Assembly: GCA_025345505.1 (NCBI GenBank)
Contig: JANVCC010000022.1
Location: forward strand, 34,173,741 to 34,237,740
DNA from: Todiramphus chloris collaris
Taxonomy: Eukaryota; Chordata; Aves; Coraciiformes; Alcedinidae
Direction: 5' to 3'
Length of the DNA stretch: 64,000 nt
Each line of letters starts with the position of its first letter. Position 1 is the first letter of the stretch. The translations under genes and the position numbers were made by a program. This document shows positions 49,326 through 62,689 of the stretch, piece by piece. The notes beneath the pieces are model-generated. The model saw nothing but the letters and a program-made list of their open reading frames with translations. It did no database searches and was not told the DNA's origin.

Positions 49326-52300
49326 CTTAAATGGGTTAATTTACACTTCTGATGGCACTGAAAACAAAATCAAGTATTTTAGGAGACTAGCGGTCTGAAT
49401 GAAAAAATTATTATATTATTATTCTGTGAATTAAAGGATTTAATGAGTATTAAACCCAGCATAATCAACCTTAGCTATGGAAAATTTTAACTGCTGTAAT
49501 ATGTGAATGCCTCCCAAATAATATTATTCGTACAAAGAAAAAGATCAAGAAAGTGCTTTTATTGCTTCACAGGCAAAAGTCAGTTATCAGGCAGTTCAAA
49601 GCTAAGAGAACCTGACCTGGAAAAGGTTTTTTGTGCCTGAAAGTTCTTCTATTTTTAACAGCTACATCAGTTGGTCTAATGAAAGATATTACCTCTTTCC
49701 ACAAATCCAATCGCATTTATCTCTTCAGGCCATCACATCTATAACAATGCTGCCGAGAAACAAACATTCCTGAGCCCAGCTGAAAAAAGGACTACCTAAA
49801 ATGAAAAACGATCCTTCCTAATTAATAACCTGTGTTATAGTATATATTACAAAATGCATGTGAACCAGGAACAAAGACAGAGGACACACTGAAGCAGGGA
49901 AATAAACAGGAATACATCTTGCCAAGGACACTTACTTCTTTATTCATCCATGGCCCTTCTCACTTTTAAAGATCTTTCACAACACACTAGTGAAATGGTT
50001 TGGCATGTTTTCAAACTGCTTCGGGACGTGCCAGACACAGGAACTACTGACTGTTGTACACAGACTGAAGAACAGCAACGCCACTAGGATTTTGCCTTCA
50101 TCCTCTTTTCTACAATTGAATTAAGCATTTGAAGCATTACTGAAAAATCTACTTAGGCTCAAAACTGAACCAAAAGATTTTGCCATGGTAAAACAACTAC
50201 AAGGCCGAGATAAAACATAACCAAGCATTCGTCCACCATTCACAGAATGAAGTACAACCACACGATGACACACAGAACCTCATTCACAGCTCTAAGATCA
50301 AACCTTCAATAAACCTTCACTAAAGACTCAAAAATTCAATTTAGAAAAAGAAATGCAAACACATGCTTCTTCCTCTCTTGCCTTTGGGGCAATAGTATCT
50401 TGGAAGAAAAATGGAGCCTGCAGAACATGCCATGAACTAGAAATAATAAGCAAGTACCAGATGCGGAGTGGAGAGAATATGAAGAGAGCATAATGAAATA
50501 TAAATGCACAAAATGGTTACTGAGACCTTTTGAAGCGATTACTCAAATTAATACACTATGCTTGTGACACAGTCACATCAAAAGCAAGTGACATATGTGT
50601 TGATGACTCTGAGTAACGCACACAACCCATCTAACTCTACATTATTTAACCCCCGTTAACAGGGTGTGCAATGAAGTGCAACACTGAGCAGGTTGTGCAT
50701 GAGCTCACGATACAGGGTTTTGACATGGTTTCTCAAGCATGACACTACATTGTTCCAGCCACAGCATTTTCAGACCACAGTTAGTATTTACTATCAGTGT
50801 GATAACACACAAATTAAGGCTAAAAGGAGGCTGGATAAATCTAGAACATATTATGTTGTATGGTAGAGATCTGACTTCTGTTACTTAATTTTGTAAGCAA
50901 GTCAAGTTCTATATATTCAAATTTACTCACTATAGAAAATCACAGCCTATACAAATTATACAAAGTCTATATATAGTGGCTACATGAATGATACAAATTA
51001 TTAGCTAAAATATGTCTCCTCTATCTAGTCATATTTTACTTTCAGTTTTGCTCAGTGTACACTGGTATAATTCAGATTTCTAGCAAAGAAAATAAGAAAA
51101 TACTTTGAGCAGGTTATTAATATCATATACATACTCTTTATTCTGCTATATATTTGGAGAACACAAAGTTATTTGTGCCCAGATCTCATCCTTTGTGGTA
51201 GTCTGCTGAAAGCAAATGAGTTACAGTGAGACAGCATGAGTCTTTGCCTTATGCCATCAGGATTCCAACCAGCAATTTCTTGCTCTCCAAAAAAATGGAT
51301 CAACCTTCACATAACAAACTTCTCTTCCTCATTTCCTTTTTTATGATCATTAGGACATATGACTTCGCTAGGACTGCAGTGCAAAGAGAATAGAATCAGT
51401 ATCTAATGTTCTGAGCCAGAACTTTCACAAAACAAAAAAAATGCTACTTTTTTTCTTCCTTTTGTATTATGACATGTATTACGTCCCTGTTAGTAAAAAG
51501 CTGTGATGGAGTTAGTAAGGAGAATTGATCCAGTCATTTTGCAACTTATGTGCTAAATAAATTAATAGAGTTAATGTTATCAATAACATAATTAGGTGAA
51601 ATCCACCCTTCTTTAAAACTCCGTTATCATTCACTTCACACATTCCCCATTTGCCTGTCCAGTCTGTGTTCTCCAGCATAGGGACTGCTTCCAAAGAAGA
51701 TTAAACAACTAAATATGGCATTGTCATGTTTGGGTTTCATGTAATTGGCTACTTAAGTGTGGAAAAAGTGAAGAGAGAGCTCTGCAGCATTAACTTCCAA
51801 GACACAGACACATGAAACTACTATATAACACATACTACAAATGAAGAGTTTGAATAAAACACATACTATACCAATAATGGACTGCCTTTGAATTCTGTTG
51901 ATTTCACACCATGGCAACTAAGACAGTGAAACCTTAGACTCTGTATTGATACCAAAGCTCAAGTCTCTTAGGGGTAAACACGAGAAATGGTTCACATCGT
52001 GCTTCACTGAAGTGGACCTGTTTGTTCTTGGGAGGTGTAACGTTTGGCTGTTACTTTGATGGTCCTAGATTCAGTGAGCATTTAATCACATGAGTTAATG
52101 ACTGATTACATATGGATTACATCTGGGGTACAGAGAGGCACAGAATTTAACTCCTTCATGAACTGCAGATTTTTATCAAAATCCAGTAAATTTTTTCACC
52201 TTACCTAAATTTTAAACTGCAGTTAATGACACATCAATTCAAAGTTCATACAGCTAGAGAGGACTGCTGTGATCATTTTTGCCTGACCTCCTATACCTGA

Positions 52301-54349
52301 AACAAACTTTATGGGGCTTTTAATTTTAAATAGTATGATACACAGAGATTCCCAATGTGTTCTTCAATGGGTTTCAGAATAAACCTTAAGAAACAACTAA
52401 AGAGTCTATAACAATAAGATGATACATTTCCACACATCCTTTGAATCCTATTTCTGACAAATTCTAGAAGCAAAAAATAGAGGTAAATTGCCAATAATTT
52501 GTCTTGGCCTTATATAGGTGGAATATCTTGTTTCTGAAAGCTCTGTGTCTAATTGCAGAGTTCATCTAAGATAGCTTGATGCATTTGAGCACTGAAGTTA
52601 AATGACAAGGTTATAACTTTGCACAGCACTGTATTTGTTTCAATCAACATCAATTACTTGTCATGATTGATAAGAACCACTGCATATCATTGGTAGTAAT
52701 TTATGGTTTGCATTAATACTTTCGGGTATGAAATATTGCCAGCCATAACAACTCTATACTGCCAAACCAATATAAATATAAAGGCGAGACATTTCTAGAC
52801 ACATAATTTATCTATAAGAAAAAAGGCTGCCAAGGAAGCCTAAACAAAAAAGCACCTCTAGAAAATCTGTTAAAACTTCAACCGTTCCACATACAATTTT
52901 TCAGTAAGATTAATTATGTCAGGAAAAAGACATCCACTACAGAATGTTAATTAATTCACAATCAATTAAACTCAGTTCAGCTAAACAACAGTAATGTGAT
53001 CTGAACCACAGTCCAGAGTAACTGCAGAAACTTTTTTCTTCTCCTACACCAAGAGCTGAGATAGACGACGCTATATTGGGATATGCAACTCAATCATTTT
53101 TGAATATATAATAACTTCAGATGAGTGAATTATTCAAAAAAGAATGTTCTGCATTGCTACTTCTGAAAGCCTCATATATCACTGTCATTTGAAATTCTAT
53201 TAGTTACAATATCACATAAAATATGTTTCTTGAGTCTTGTATGAGATGACTTACGACAAAAATGTATATTAATTTTTTTCTGGCTTATTCACCTTCAGCA
53301 TTAAAAATCAGGTATGACCACTGAAATAATTGTTACCTGATGGCAAAGGTGGTAAGTCTCAAGCCTCAGGCATAACATGCATATTTTTTAATATCGATAC
53401 ACATGTGTGTACACATCATTCTCAAGTGTATGCTCACACTCATATTCAATATGATTAACATTTTGACTTTATGAATATTTCAGGATTTAAAGAAACTTGT
53501 CTCTTCCTGAACTAATTTGCAGGTAGCTTCAAAGCTAGCATGTGTATTTTGATCTGGACTAGCATAAGGGGAAACAGAAGATATCAGTTCTGACTACACA
53601 ACCAGAACTTTATCTCCATAGAAATATGAGGCTGTTGAGGGTGCTTGCTTCTGGTCATTGCAGCTGTCTTAGAAAAATATATATTTAAATACTTTAATAC
53701 TGTCTGATTCTTTAAACAGTCTGATCTCTCTACAGTGTCCTTCCAGTATAACTCAAATCCCATACGAGAGGCACCCTTCTTTATAAGAAATTTAAATCAC
53801 TGATTCTTGAAGGCAGAGGTGCATCAAATTTCCTTAAGAGTGTTCTGTGATGGCACAGTTTAGTTTGTTCTTTGGGATACTGTGGTAGAAAGAATCAAGT
53901 TAAGACTTAGATTTCTCCTCGGTTCTTTCAAGGTAATACGCTCCCACATATTGTATTTATTTGAACAGATTGCTAAAGAGAAAATTGGCAAGTGCAGAAA
54001 AAATACCACCTTGTTTTGAAGAGACGCACTTCTACATGGGGTGGTATTTACAAACATGTACATAGGCTGATTCAAATGAAACATTATGTGCAAAGAAACG
54101 GGTAAAAATGTTGATAAAATATTTTCTAAAATCAAATTCCATGTAAAATGAAATGTCCAGGTTCTGAGCACAAAACTGAACTGAAGGTGCCCTGGAATGA
54201 TGAGGATACAAAATAAAATTTTGTAGGACAATTTTGAAGACAAGACTACAGTCTCAATATCACTTTTACTTCTGTAGACAATCTGACTCACTCAGGCAGC
54301 AGTAAGAAAGCAGATACTGGATGCTCCTCTGCTGCTTGCTTACAAATGA

Positions 54350-54640
54350 CACAAGGAGATGAAAAGACCCTGGGGAGCTGGAAAAAGGACAAGCAATGAG
54401 ATAAATGGCCTGTGAGTCTGAAGAAATGCAAAGGGAATATGGAAAACAAAACTGGGCTGGGGGAAGCAGATGACTAAAGCAGCAAGCATGCAAGATAGAA
54501 GAAGGAAGACAAAAAGACACTGCTAAAAATATTAGGATAGAAAAACAGAGAAATAATAAAATAACAGTCTCTTAAGGGGCTGAAAATGAAGAGAATCAGA
54601 TCAAAAGTGAACAGGCAAAGGGAGGGAAAGCAGCAAGATC
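54350..54640 (+). repeat. Purine-rich stretch
   Basis: About 290 bp dominated by A and G on the plus strand (GAAGAAGGAAGACAAAAAG-type words). The complementary pyrimidine-rich strand lacks stop codons by composition, which accounts for two open frames there. Confidence 0.7.
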
Positions 54641-55002
54641 TGCAGTGTGTGGACATGGTGGTTGGAAAACACAGGCTCTCGGGACTGATGAAGAAAATTA
54701 CTGCAGAGCAGACTGGCATTTAGAGCCTTCCTCTTTTGAAGGATAGAAGACATAAGTGAAAATGGCAAACAGATTTCTCAGGAATCTGACAGTTCAGTAC
54801 ATGAACCTCTTGTGTTTCACTACCTTGCTTACCATCATCACTAATTGCTTAGCGTGGATATACCACATGGAAAAGCAGGAAAGCCGTGGGTGTTTGCTTT
54901 AAGTCACATTCTCCTCTCTGGAATCTCCCGCAGTGACACCAGGATACCTTTAATGGTATCTCTGAGTACTAGGCTGTCCAGGGAATTATTTATATGCTAC
55001 CA

Positions 55003-55100
55003 GGTGGTTTTGGTTTTTTGTTGTTTGGTGGTTTGGGGTTTTTTTTGTTGTTTTGTTTTTGCTTTGGTTGGTTGGGGTTTGTGGGTTTTTTTATTTGTTT
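55003..55100 (+). repeat. G/T-rich low-complexity tract
   Basis: About 98 bp made almost entirely of G and T, with GGGG runs at about 55034 and 55074 and a GGG at about 55083. It is compositionally like 35981-36021 and the complement of 47707-47767. Confidence 0.88.
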
Positions 55101-58100
55101 CAATAGATTTCAATTCCTTACTTAGTCTTTTAGAGAGCTTTTCTGAGAAAATGACCATCCTGACTTTGACTATTTATCTACCTGTATGTTGAACAGGTTT
55201 CCCAACTACTTTTGAAATCCATGTGGCTCTTGTACTGCTATCAGACCTTTGTGACTGGGGCAGTGAACACGGGCAGGACTCCATCCCTCCAAACCATTCT
55301 CTAGAAACCCTCTGGAAACCCTTCAGATGGTTCAAAAACTGCTTTTAAATTTGTCTCCTTCTAGCATCAGTTCTGCACTGCATATAAGACAGAATGAGAA
55401 GAAAATCTTGTTCATAAGACTAACTTCTACAAGTATCACTATGGCTAAATTTCATATGCAGTTTTAAACTTTCTTTTTGGTCATGCCCTATTCATCTCCC
55501 TTATCTCTACATTTTCTTTGGTGCTGCTGGTCCTGCTAGCTGCCTTGTATTGTTCTCCTTCTGTTCCACTACCTTGTAACAATACTGAGCAAAGTATCAC
55601 CTCTCTATGAGGTTTCTAACAATTGAGCTCACAGCTAGTTACCCACTCTAGCACTTCCCATTAGCAAGCCATGATGCTGCTTGTAGTCAACTAGGCCTGC
55701 CTTCACTCATTTTCTCTTATTGTACCATATTTCTGTATTAGTCTCTGTTGTGGACGTTTTATGATATTATAGTTCCTTTGACAGGGGTAGCATGAAGTAG
55801 ACTCTTGTAGCAAATAAAAGACCTCTTCATGATGGAGCGATTAAAAGGTCATGATAAGAGAGCTATTCATTTAGCACAAGGGACTACTTCATAGTGATCT
55901 CAAAGAAGCTATAATAAAGTGATGCATACCTCACACCAAACTCATCTCTCCAGGAAACATCTAATCTGGTGCTATATTTGCAGACAATAAATAGAATTAA
56001 AAAGGTTAAATTTGTACAGGTGGTTCACTGCCTTCACTGAAACATTAATGTATTGCCTAAGACCCCAGGCTAACCCCTTTCATGCTCAAATACCCAAAAA
56101 GACTTGTCCTTACTTAAAAAGAGCATAAAAATTGGATAATAAAGGGGCACATATTAATATTTCTCTAAAACGTGGACCCAACCATTTGATCTGTTAGGTC
56201 TGTCACACTATCAGTGTTCCTCAGAGCATGAGACTGAAGCTTGGTTTAAAGCATGATGTGCAACAAAGACAGCTTTGCAAAGATATGCTTAAAACATATC
56301 TCTGGGACAGTTACATAAAGGTCTAGTCTTTGACATCTACTTCAAGGTATTTCAACTCTGTCTATGTATGTATTTTAAAAGATCTTTCATTCTATCTGTA
56401 CCAAAGTAACTGCTAACTCTCGTTTTGCAGGAATTCACTTATTCAATACTCCTCCTTTCAACACTGGTGAGAGATGCAAATGCCAGCAGATTTATCTGCT
56501 TTCCTGACTGACCTGTTGGCCTAGTCAGAGAAGAGACAGTCAGTCAATTTTTCTTTGATCAAGGAGACAGGAATGCAGCAAATGCCTTGTATGAAAAAGA
56601 TGGGATGGGTTCCTTATGCATAATGTAGATGGGAGATACCCCTGTCATACAATGAGCTACGAGAAGAGAATTGTGACACAGGATGGTTAAAATGTTTGAA
56701 AAACACAGACGTTTTTGTCTTTGGGCATTTCCAAAGGAACAAAGTTTTCAATTACAGGATTACATATTACTGCTTAAAAGCCAAAGCAGCGCCAACCATC
56801 TTCATTTATATCCCCTCACTGGGCAGATTCAATTATGTTGTTGCAATGGTGTTCCTAGTGCAAGGAAGCTCTGCCTTAGCAATTTTTAAGCAATGACCTG
56901 CATCAGGTTGACCCTTTTGCTTCAGGCTAAATCATTCTATATTACTAGAAAGACACAAACTTTCCATGAAGGTTACTTGTCCTTGCTTCAAGGAAGTAGT
57001 AGCAAATTCCAGATTCCAGCAATAAAGGAATTAGCTTGACACTTATTCCTCTAGGTTTTTCATTCTTTGGGGAAGTGACTAGTAAAGTTGTGGTGGGTTG
57101 TGGATTTTTTAATTATTTTTTTTAAAATCTGTTTTCATCCTTTACCTTTGCAGACTGTTCTTAACATATTTTTTTTGTTCTATTTTAAAAATAACTAACT
57201 TTTGTTTATGTTAAATATTTCACAGAGAATTTTTTCTGCTCTGATTGCACAGTCATAGAACATATCAGACCACTTGTTAAATTGCATCATTTTGTAATTT
57301 TATTTTAGTATTCTCACATGAGATCACCATTAATGGTATACATAGAAACAGCTCCTGGTAAAACTTCTTCATTACTGCCACACATTTCTTTCCATTAACT
57401 CCATACAACATGGCTTTGCTTCCTCTTGTGTTAATATATCTGATAAAATGAAGTACAGTTTGCTTCCTGCTTGACACTGTGCTTTTCTTAAGACATTTAA
57501 AAGGGCACTGGCAACCACACCATTCATCATCTTCAGCTACTGCCTTGCCAAAGCAGAGAAAGGCAAGTTCAAATTCAAGAATGGATTCAGCAGAATAGAA
57601 AAAATGTCTACATTTTATATATTTGTGTTGGTAGGTACCAAGCATATCAAAAGTAGAGGTCATGAACATTTCTGCATAATTCATAGTACATATGGTATTG
57701 CTTGTATTAATATGGCTCCCCTAGGAATGAATTTTGTTGTGATTGTAGATATATCCTCCTGGTCTTTTAACATTTCAAAACTTTGTTGATTGTATTTATA
57801 GATTTCCCCATCTGTCAACTCACTTGTTTCCCTGTTTCCAAGTATTTCATTAAAGCCCTATTCTGATAATCTGTGCAAAGGATTTACAAGGTAGTGCATC
57901 ATGCTTACGAACGCACTGCATTACATGGTGGTTTCTAGGCAGGTGGACAGTGAACAGTTAACTGGTTTCAAGCTTTTGTAAGGCACCTTTTACTATGAGA
58001 ACAACCTCAGGTTTCTATCAAGGACAAAGCTGCACTGGTGATTACATTTTAAAAATATTTTTCTAATAATCTCTGATAAAAGCTGCAGTACGTGTGATCC

Positions 58101-59159
58101 AAATCTTTCACATCAGTCAGCAGCTGAGCAAGTATCAATAACACTACATATTTTCTCATAAGTAAAATAAACATTTCCATCTTCACCACACCAAGTTAAG
58201 GACACAGATGGAGTTGCTCTTTTAACACCACTGCATGATCTACAAGTGAATTTTCAAAACCTTCTGACAGGTCATTTGCACATTTTCTGAGCTTCTGATC
58301 CCAAAATGTCTGTGTGAAGGTTAGTGATTTCAGCTAAATAAAAAAATAAAAATGTTTTATAAACACACTGTATCTTTCTATGATTTATTACACAGAACAT
58401 TCTTTTTACAGTGTCTTTCTGCTAAGCACACTTAATTTTAAATATAGGTATCATTGTATATACTGAGTTGAACATGGCTATGAATCTGATCTTCAGAGGG
58501 ACTTTTTTCTTTTGAGAGTCTGTGCCCTAATGACCAAAACTACTTTTTTAAGCGAGCTCTAGCAATGAACTTCATATAGGGACTGTGACTTTTGGATAAA
58601 ATTTATATAAACACAAATGTTACACTGTACATAAATTCTCTGCCACCCATAACAGTTAGAAAGGGAATATAGTTCAAGAAAAGAGTAAAGGTTCTGGTGG
58701 CGTTTGCTATAGCAAAGACTAACATGCTCAACAGCCACTCTGTGAGAAACAAATTCAAGTATGTTAGTGAAACACAACATAAATGTTTCAGTTTATATTC
58801 TGAAGAAAAAAAAAATCTAAACTCAGATTTTGGCAGATCATCTGACAAAGAAAAGTTGAAAGGAAGAGATTCTTGACAGAAGAAATCCTCTGTTGGGGAA
58901 GCCTATCCTTTCAAATCTAGGTACTGACAAAAATAGTTTACTTCCTGATCCTGTCAACTACTCCAATCTATGATATGAATGTATCCAAAAAGACATGGCT
59001 ATAGGAAACTTATACCTCTTATGAAACCATTCTGTTGATCTCTGTAAACTTTGGCTAGTTCATTAATGTGTGATTTGTATGCAGAAACAATTAAGTGGTG
59101 AATTTAAATATACATTACTATTAAATTGACATACATGCTCACAGTCATTCACGCATATA

Positions 59160-59179
59160 TGTTTATATATATATAAACA
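59160..59179. repeat. 20-bp perfect AT palindrome
   Basis: TGTTTATATATATATAAACA equals its own reverse complement. Confidence 0.9.
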
Positions 59180-62100
59180 AGTGACAACTGGAGATTTTTC
59201 AGTTATTTGCTTTTTCTGCATACAATTTAGAATAGAATTCTAAACTTTCTAAAGATGGATGCATTAAGGTGTCAGATGAAGTCAATAAGATGTTAAGTTG
59301 CCAATGAGATGCATACCTCCAGCATGATTCTTAAGGATCATCTTTGGTGCTTATCTACACCTTTAGGCATTCAAATACCTCTGTAAATCTCACAGGTTAA
59401 GCCCTTGGAAATTGTTACTCTTACCCTTTCCACACATGCTAAAGCCATCGTAATGTAAACATAAAGAAATCCAAGTGATTTTACATCAAATACCTGCTGT
59501 AAAGTGCTTATATTCCTCTCACATACTTAAGTGGAGCAAATTCCACAATACAACCACTTACTTGACATTTAATTCATCTTCCTTGTAATTGAATGGGCAG
59601 AATTAAATGATTAAACCTAAAATGATTATGTACATAATGAGTAAAAACAGATCAATCCTTTTTTTAATTTCAGTAGTGGGGGTTATAAAAATGTTTAAGC
59701 ACCTTTAATATGAGCAACTACATAGTAAAATTCTCATTTGTGTGCTTTTAAAAATAATAATGGGACTTTAATCAAATTAAGCTTCTTAGATTTCCAAGTA
59801 AGCAGTGGCCATTTTATTGTAATCCACTGGCTAGATTCTCAGTTGCTGTACTGTTTTGTAACTCTGGCCTTTACTGAACTATGTCCATTTTGAACATCTA
59901 TATCCTCTTATAAAATATTTGCTTTTGTCTTTGTTTTTTTTTCTTTTTAAAATATGCTTTATTTGTTCTAAGAGATAGGCAATAGGCCACTCAAAAGGGA
60001 GAACAGACATTTCTTTTCATCTCTATCTGGACCATCAAGTTCCCTGAAAGCTTCTCTTCCCTTACAGAAATGTATTGTCAACTTAGAGAAGTCATTACAG
60101 AATCCCTGTTACTATTAATGGTGCAACAGCTTGAATGACTCTTACTCAACTTCCTTTACTTATATTTTACTGTTAAGATCTACACATTCAATACGGATAC
60201 TGAGATTAAAAAACATGCACAGAAACACATATGATGATCCAGGCTTCTTTCAAAGATAAGAACCATGTGTCAGACTAATATAAGCAGCAAAGTTTGTACA
60301 TGGCAAAAAGGAAGATAGGTTTCATAGTAAACCTACCCTCATGCAGGGTGCAGATTTATTTTCCATCTGGTTCCATGGCTTGAGACTGAGTGATGTAACT
60401 AGTTCAGCACATTCTCAAAGTCCGAATCTTCTCTGATTGCATTCAATAACAAAATTTCATGGTCATCATTGGTACAGAGCACAGATATCCTCAGGAACAT
60501 GGAGCACCATTTCAGGCATCTATTTCATGGGTAGACCCCAGCTTGCCATTAAAAAAATGTCTCCTAAGGGTTTGTGGAGTGACCTTACTACTCAGCATTC
60601 CCATTTCAGATAACATTAAATGAGCACACACATATATGGATTACATATAAATGCTTTGGGAATGAGATTAAATGTGATCCTAAGAATTAGCATGTATGAA
60701 AAAACTGATCATTCTTTTGCTCTTTTGATATTAAAGAATGATAACCACTAAGAGCAGCGTGCCCTACAAGCACAGAACTATCAGTGTAATACAGGACACA
60801 CAAAGGTCTCTGTAGCCTACTGCTGGTTTATGTATGAATGTACACTATACGGTTAATTGCATATTCATTTAGTGGGTTAGGAATTTAGAAAAGTCTATTA
60901 AGAACTTTACTCTTTATTAGATATGCCTTTTTTCTCACTTTTTTTTTTTTTTTTTTCCAAACTAGGTCAGTGGTACCTGACAGCTAAGATACATACAACT
61001 ATATGCTACTGAGTTCTTTCTGTTAACAGACACTTCTCTATCAGTACTTAGGAAGCAGGTGAAGTTAGTCAGGCAGCTAATCATCTGCTTCGATAAAAGA
61101 AATTTTAACTCTCTCATCATCTGTTCCAGTTATTAACTGATGGGGCTTCCTACAGAAGACTGCTTTCTTTACATATGTATTATTCTGGTAGAGCTGATCT
61201 AACGGGACTCATACTCAGGAGTCTCTTACTATTTTTATCTAGGAGAACCTCCATTTTCAAGTATTCCTAAGCAGACCTTGTTAAATTTCCATTAACATTT
61301 CTGGCATAGCTCCTACCTGAATGAATCTCTATTAGAGCACCATAAGCTGTAAAATGTAACACTAAAATTCTCTAGTCTTTCCATTGTGGCCACTGCAGCT
61401 CATCTGACCACAGAACGTCTCAAGTTATTACCCTTCTGGTGACTGTAAATCTGAAATATAAAGATGAGATACAGACATTGTAATGCTCTGCACAGAGAGA
61501 CTGTATCTAGCAAGGCTATCCATTTTATTCCATACTAATAATAAGACATTTACTTCTCTAACAACTTCTTAAAGATTTTTATCACACAGGAAAGTGTTGT
61601 ATTATATTCCATAAATGCATTTAAAAAAAAAAGTAGTTTGAGTGTAGAGTGTGTTGTAGCAGTAAGTTACAACTTATTAACTTTCTAACACTGACAGATT
61701 ATTCGTTAGCATACAATTAATTCTGAATAACCTGTGTGCAGACTGACAAAAAAAACCCCTTCTTTGGAAAAACAAAAATTAAAAAGGCCTGGAACTTGAC
61801 ACTCTTTCATGGACTTTTCACATGCAACTTCATTTTACTTTAAATATGTGCTCATAATAAGAGCCAACTAAAGCCAACTTATAATTCACAAATGTAAATG
61901 TCCTATCAACGTAGCAAATTATGTTACTTTTCAGTAGGGCAGTACATAAATTTAAGAACTGTCATTATAGAGTATTAGCTTTAATTTCAGTTTTCCATGT
62001 ATACCTGAAGGCAAATACTGCTGAGTTCATGAAATGTTGAATTGCTTCATTTGGCAATTCTTTTATTTTTCCTATTTACCTAATTTTCACAATCATGATG

Positions 62101-62689
62101 TATTTCTTCTCCGTGTTTATCAGATTTGGCTTAATATGCATTTCTCTAACATGCTATTACAAGAAGAAAGCTCAGTGTAGTAAAGAAACTGGAATCTTAC
62201 AACCCTGCCTGATAATGCAGAAGAGCTGATCAACATTCTGGTCATACTTAATGCAACTTAAACAGGTTTTGCAATCAATAGGAAAAGGGAATTTGTTAAG
62301 TCCCAAAGTTGTGCGTAAATAGACTTTCTCTGTTATTGGATTATCCTCTGCACTGAAACAGAGTGAGTAGGAGACTGTAATACTAAGCAGTATGAGATTA
62401 AGTATCCAAAATATCAATGCTTGATTCAAAAAAAGGATAGAAAAATCTGACTGAGAAACAGCCATAGTCTCACCTCATGACAGACTGAGCTGCCCCGAAA
62501 GCATACAGAAGATACTGGTTGAAAGAACCCACAAGTGGAAATTCCACGAGCTTTCTAAGAAATTTATTTTAGTTTTTAACTATGTTTAGAATTAGAAAGG
62601 TTAATCTTTATTCCAACCTTAGAATTCCTCCTTGGCTACAAGTTAAAACCATTACTTATCCTATGATTAAGACCATATAAAGTAAAATC

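Noticed and set aside
53860-54291. 143-codon minus-strand frame, the longest open frame in the window after the CR1 region
   Set aside because: No recognisable domain, no splice signals at its edges and composition like surrounding intron.
54266-54719. Two overlapping minus-strand frames rich in Ser, Phe, Leu and Pro
   Set aside because: They are a product of the pyrimidine-rich composition of this strand, which excludes stop codons.
62172-62465. 97-codon minus-strand frame starting with a hydrophobic segment, considered as an alternative DPP10 first exon
   Set aside because: It ends in a stop with no donor site in an appropriate place, resembles none of the DPP10 amino termini I know, and has no CpG-rich promoter near it.
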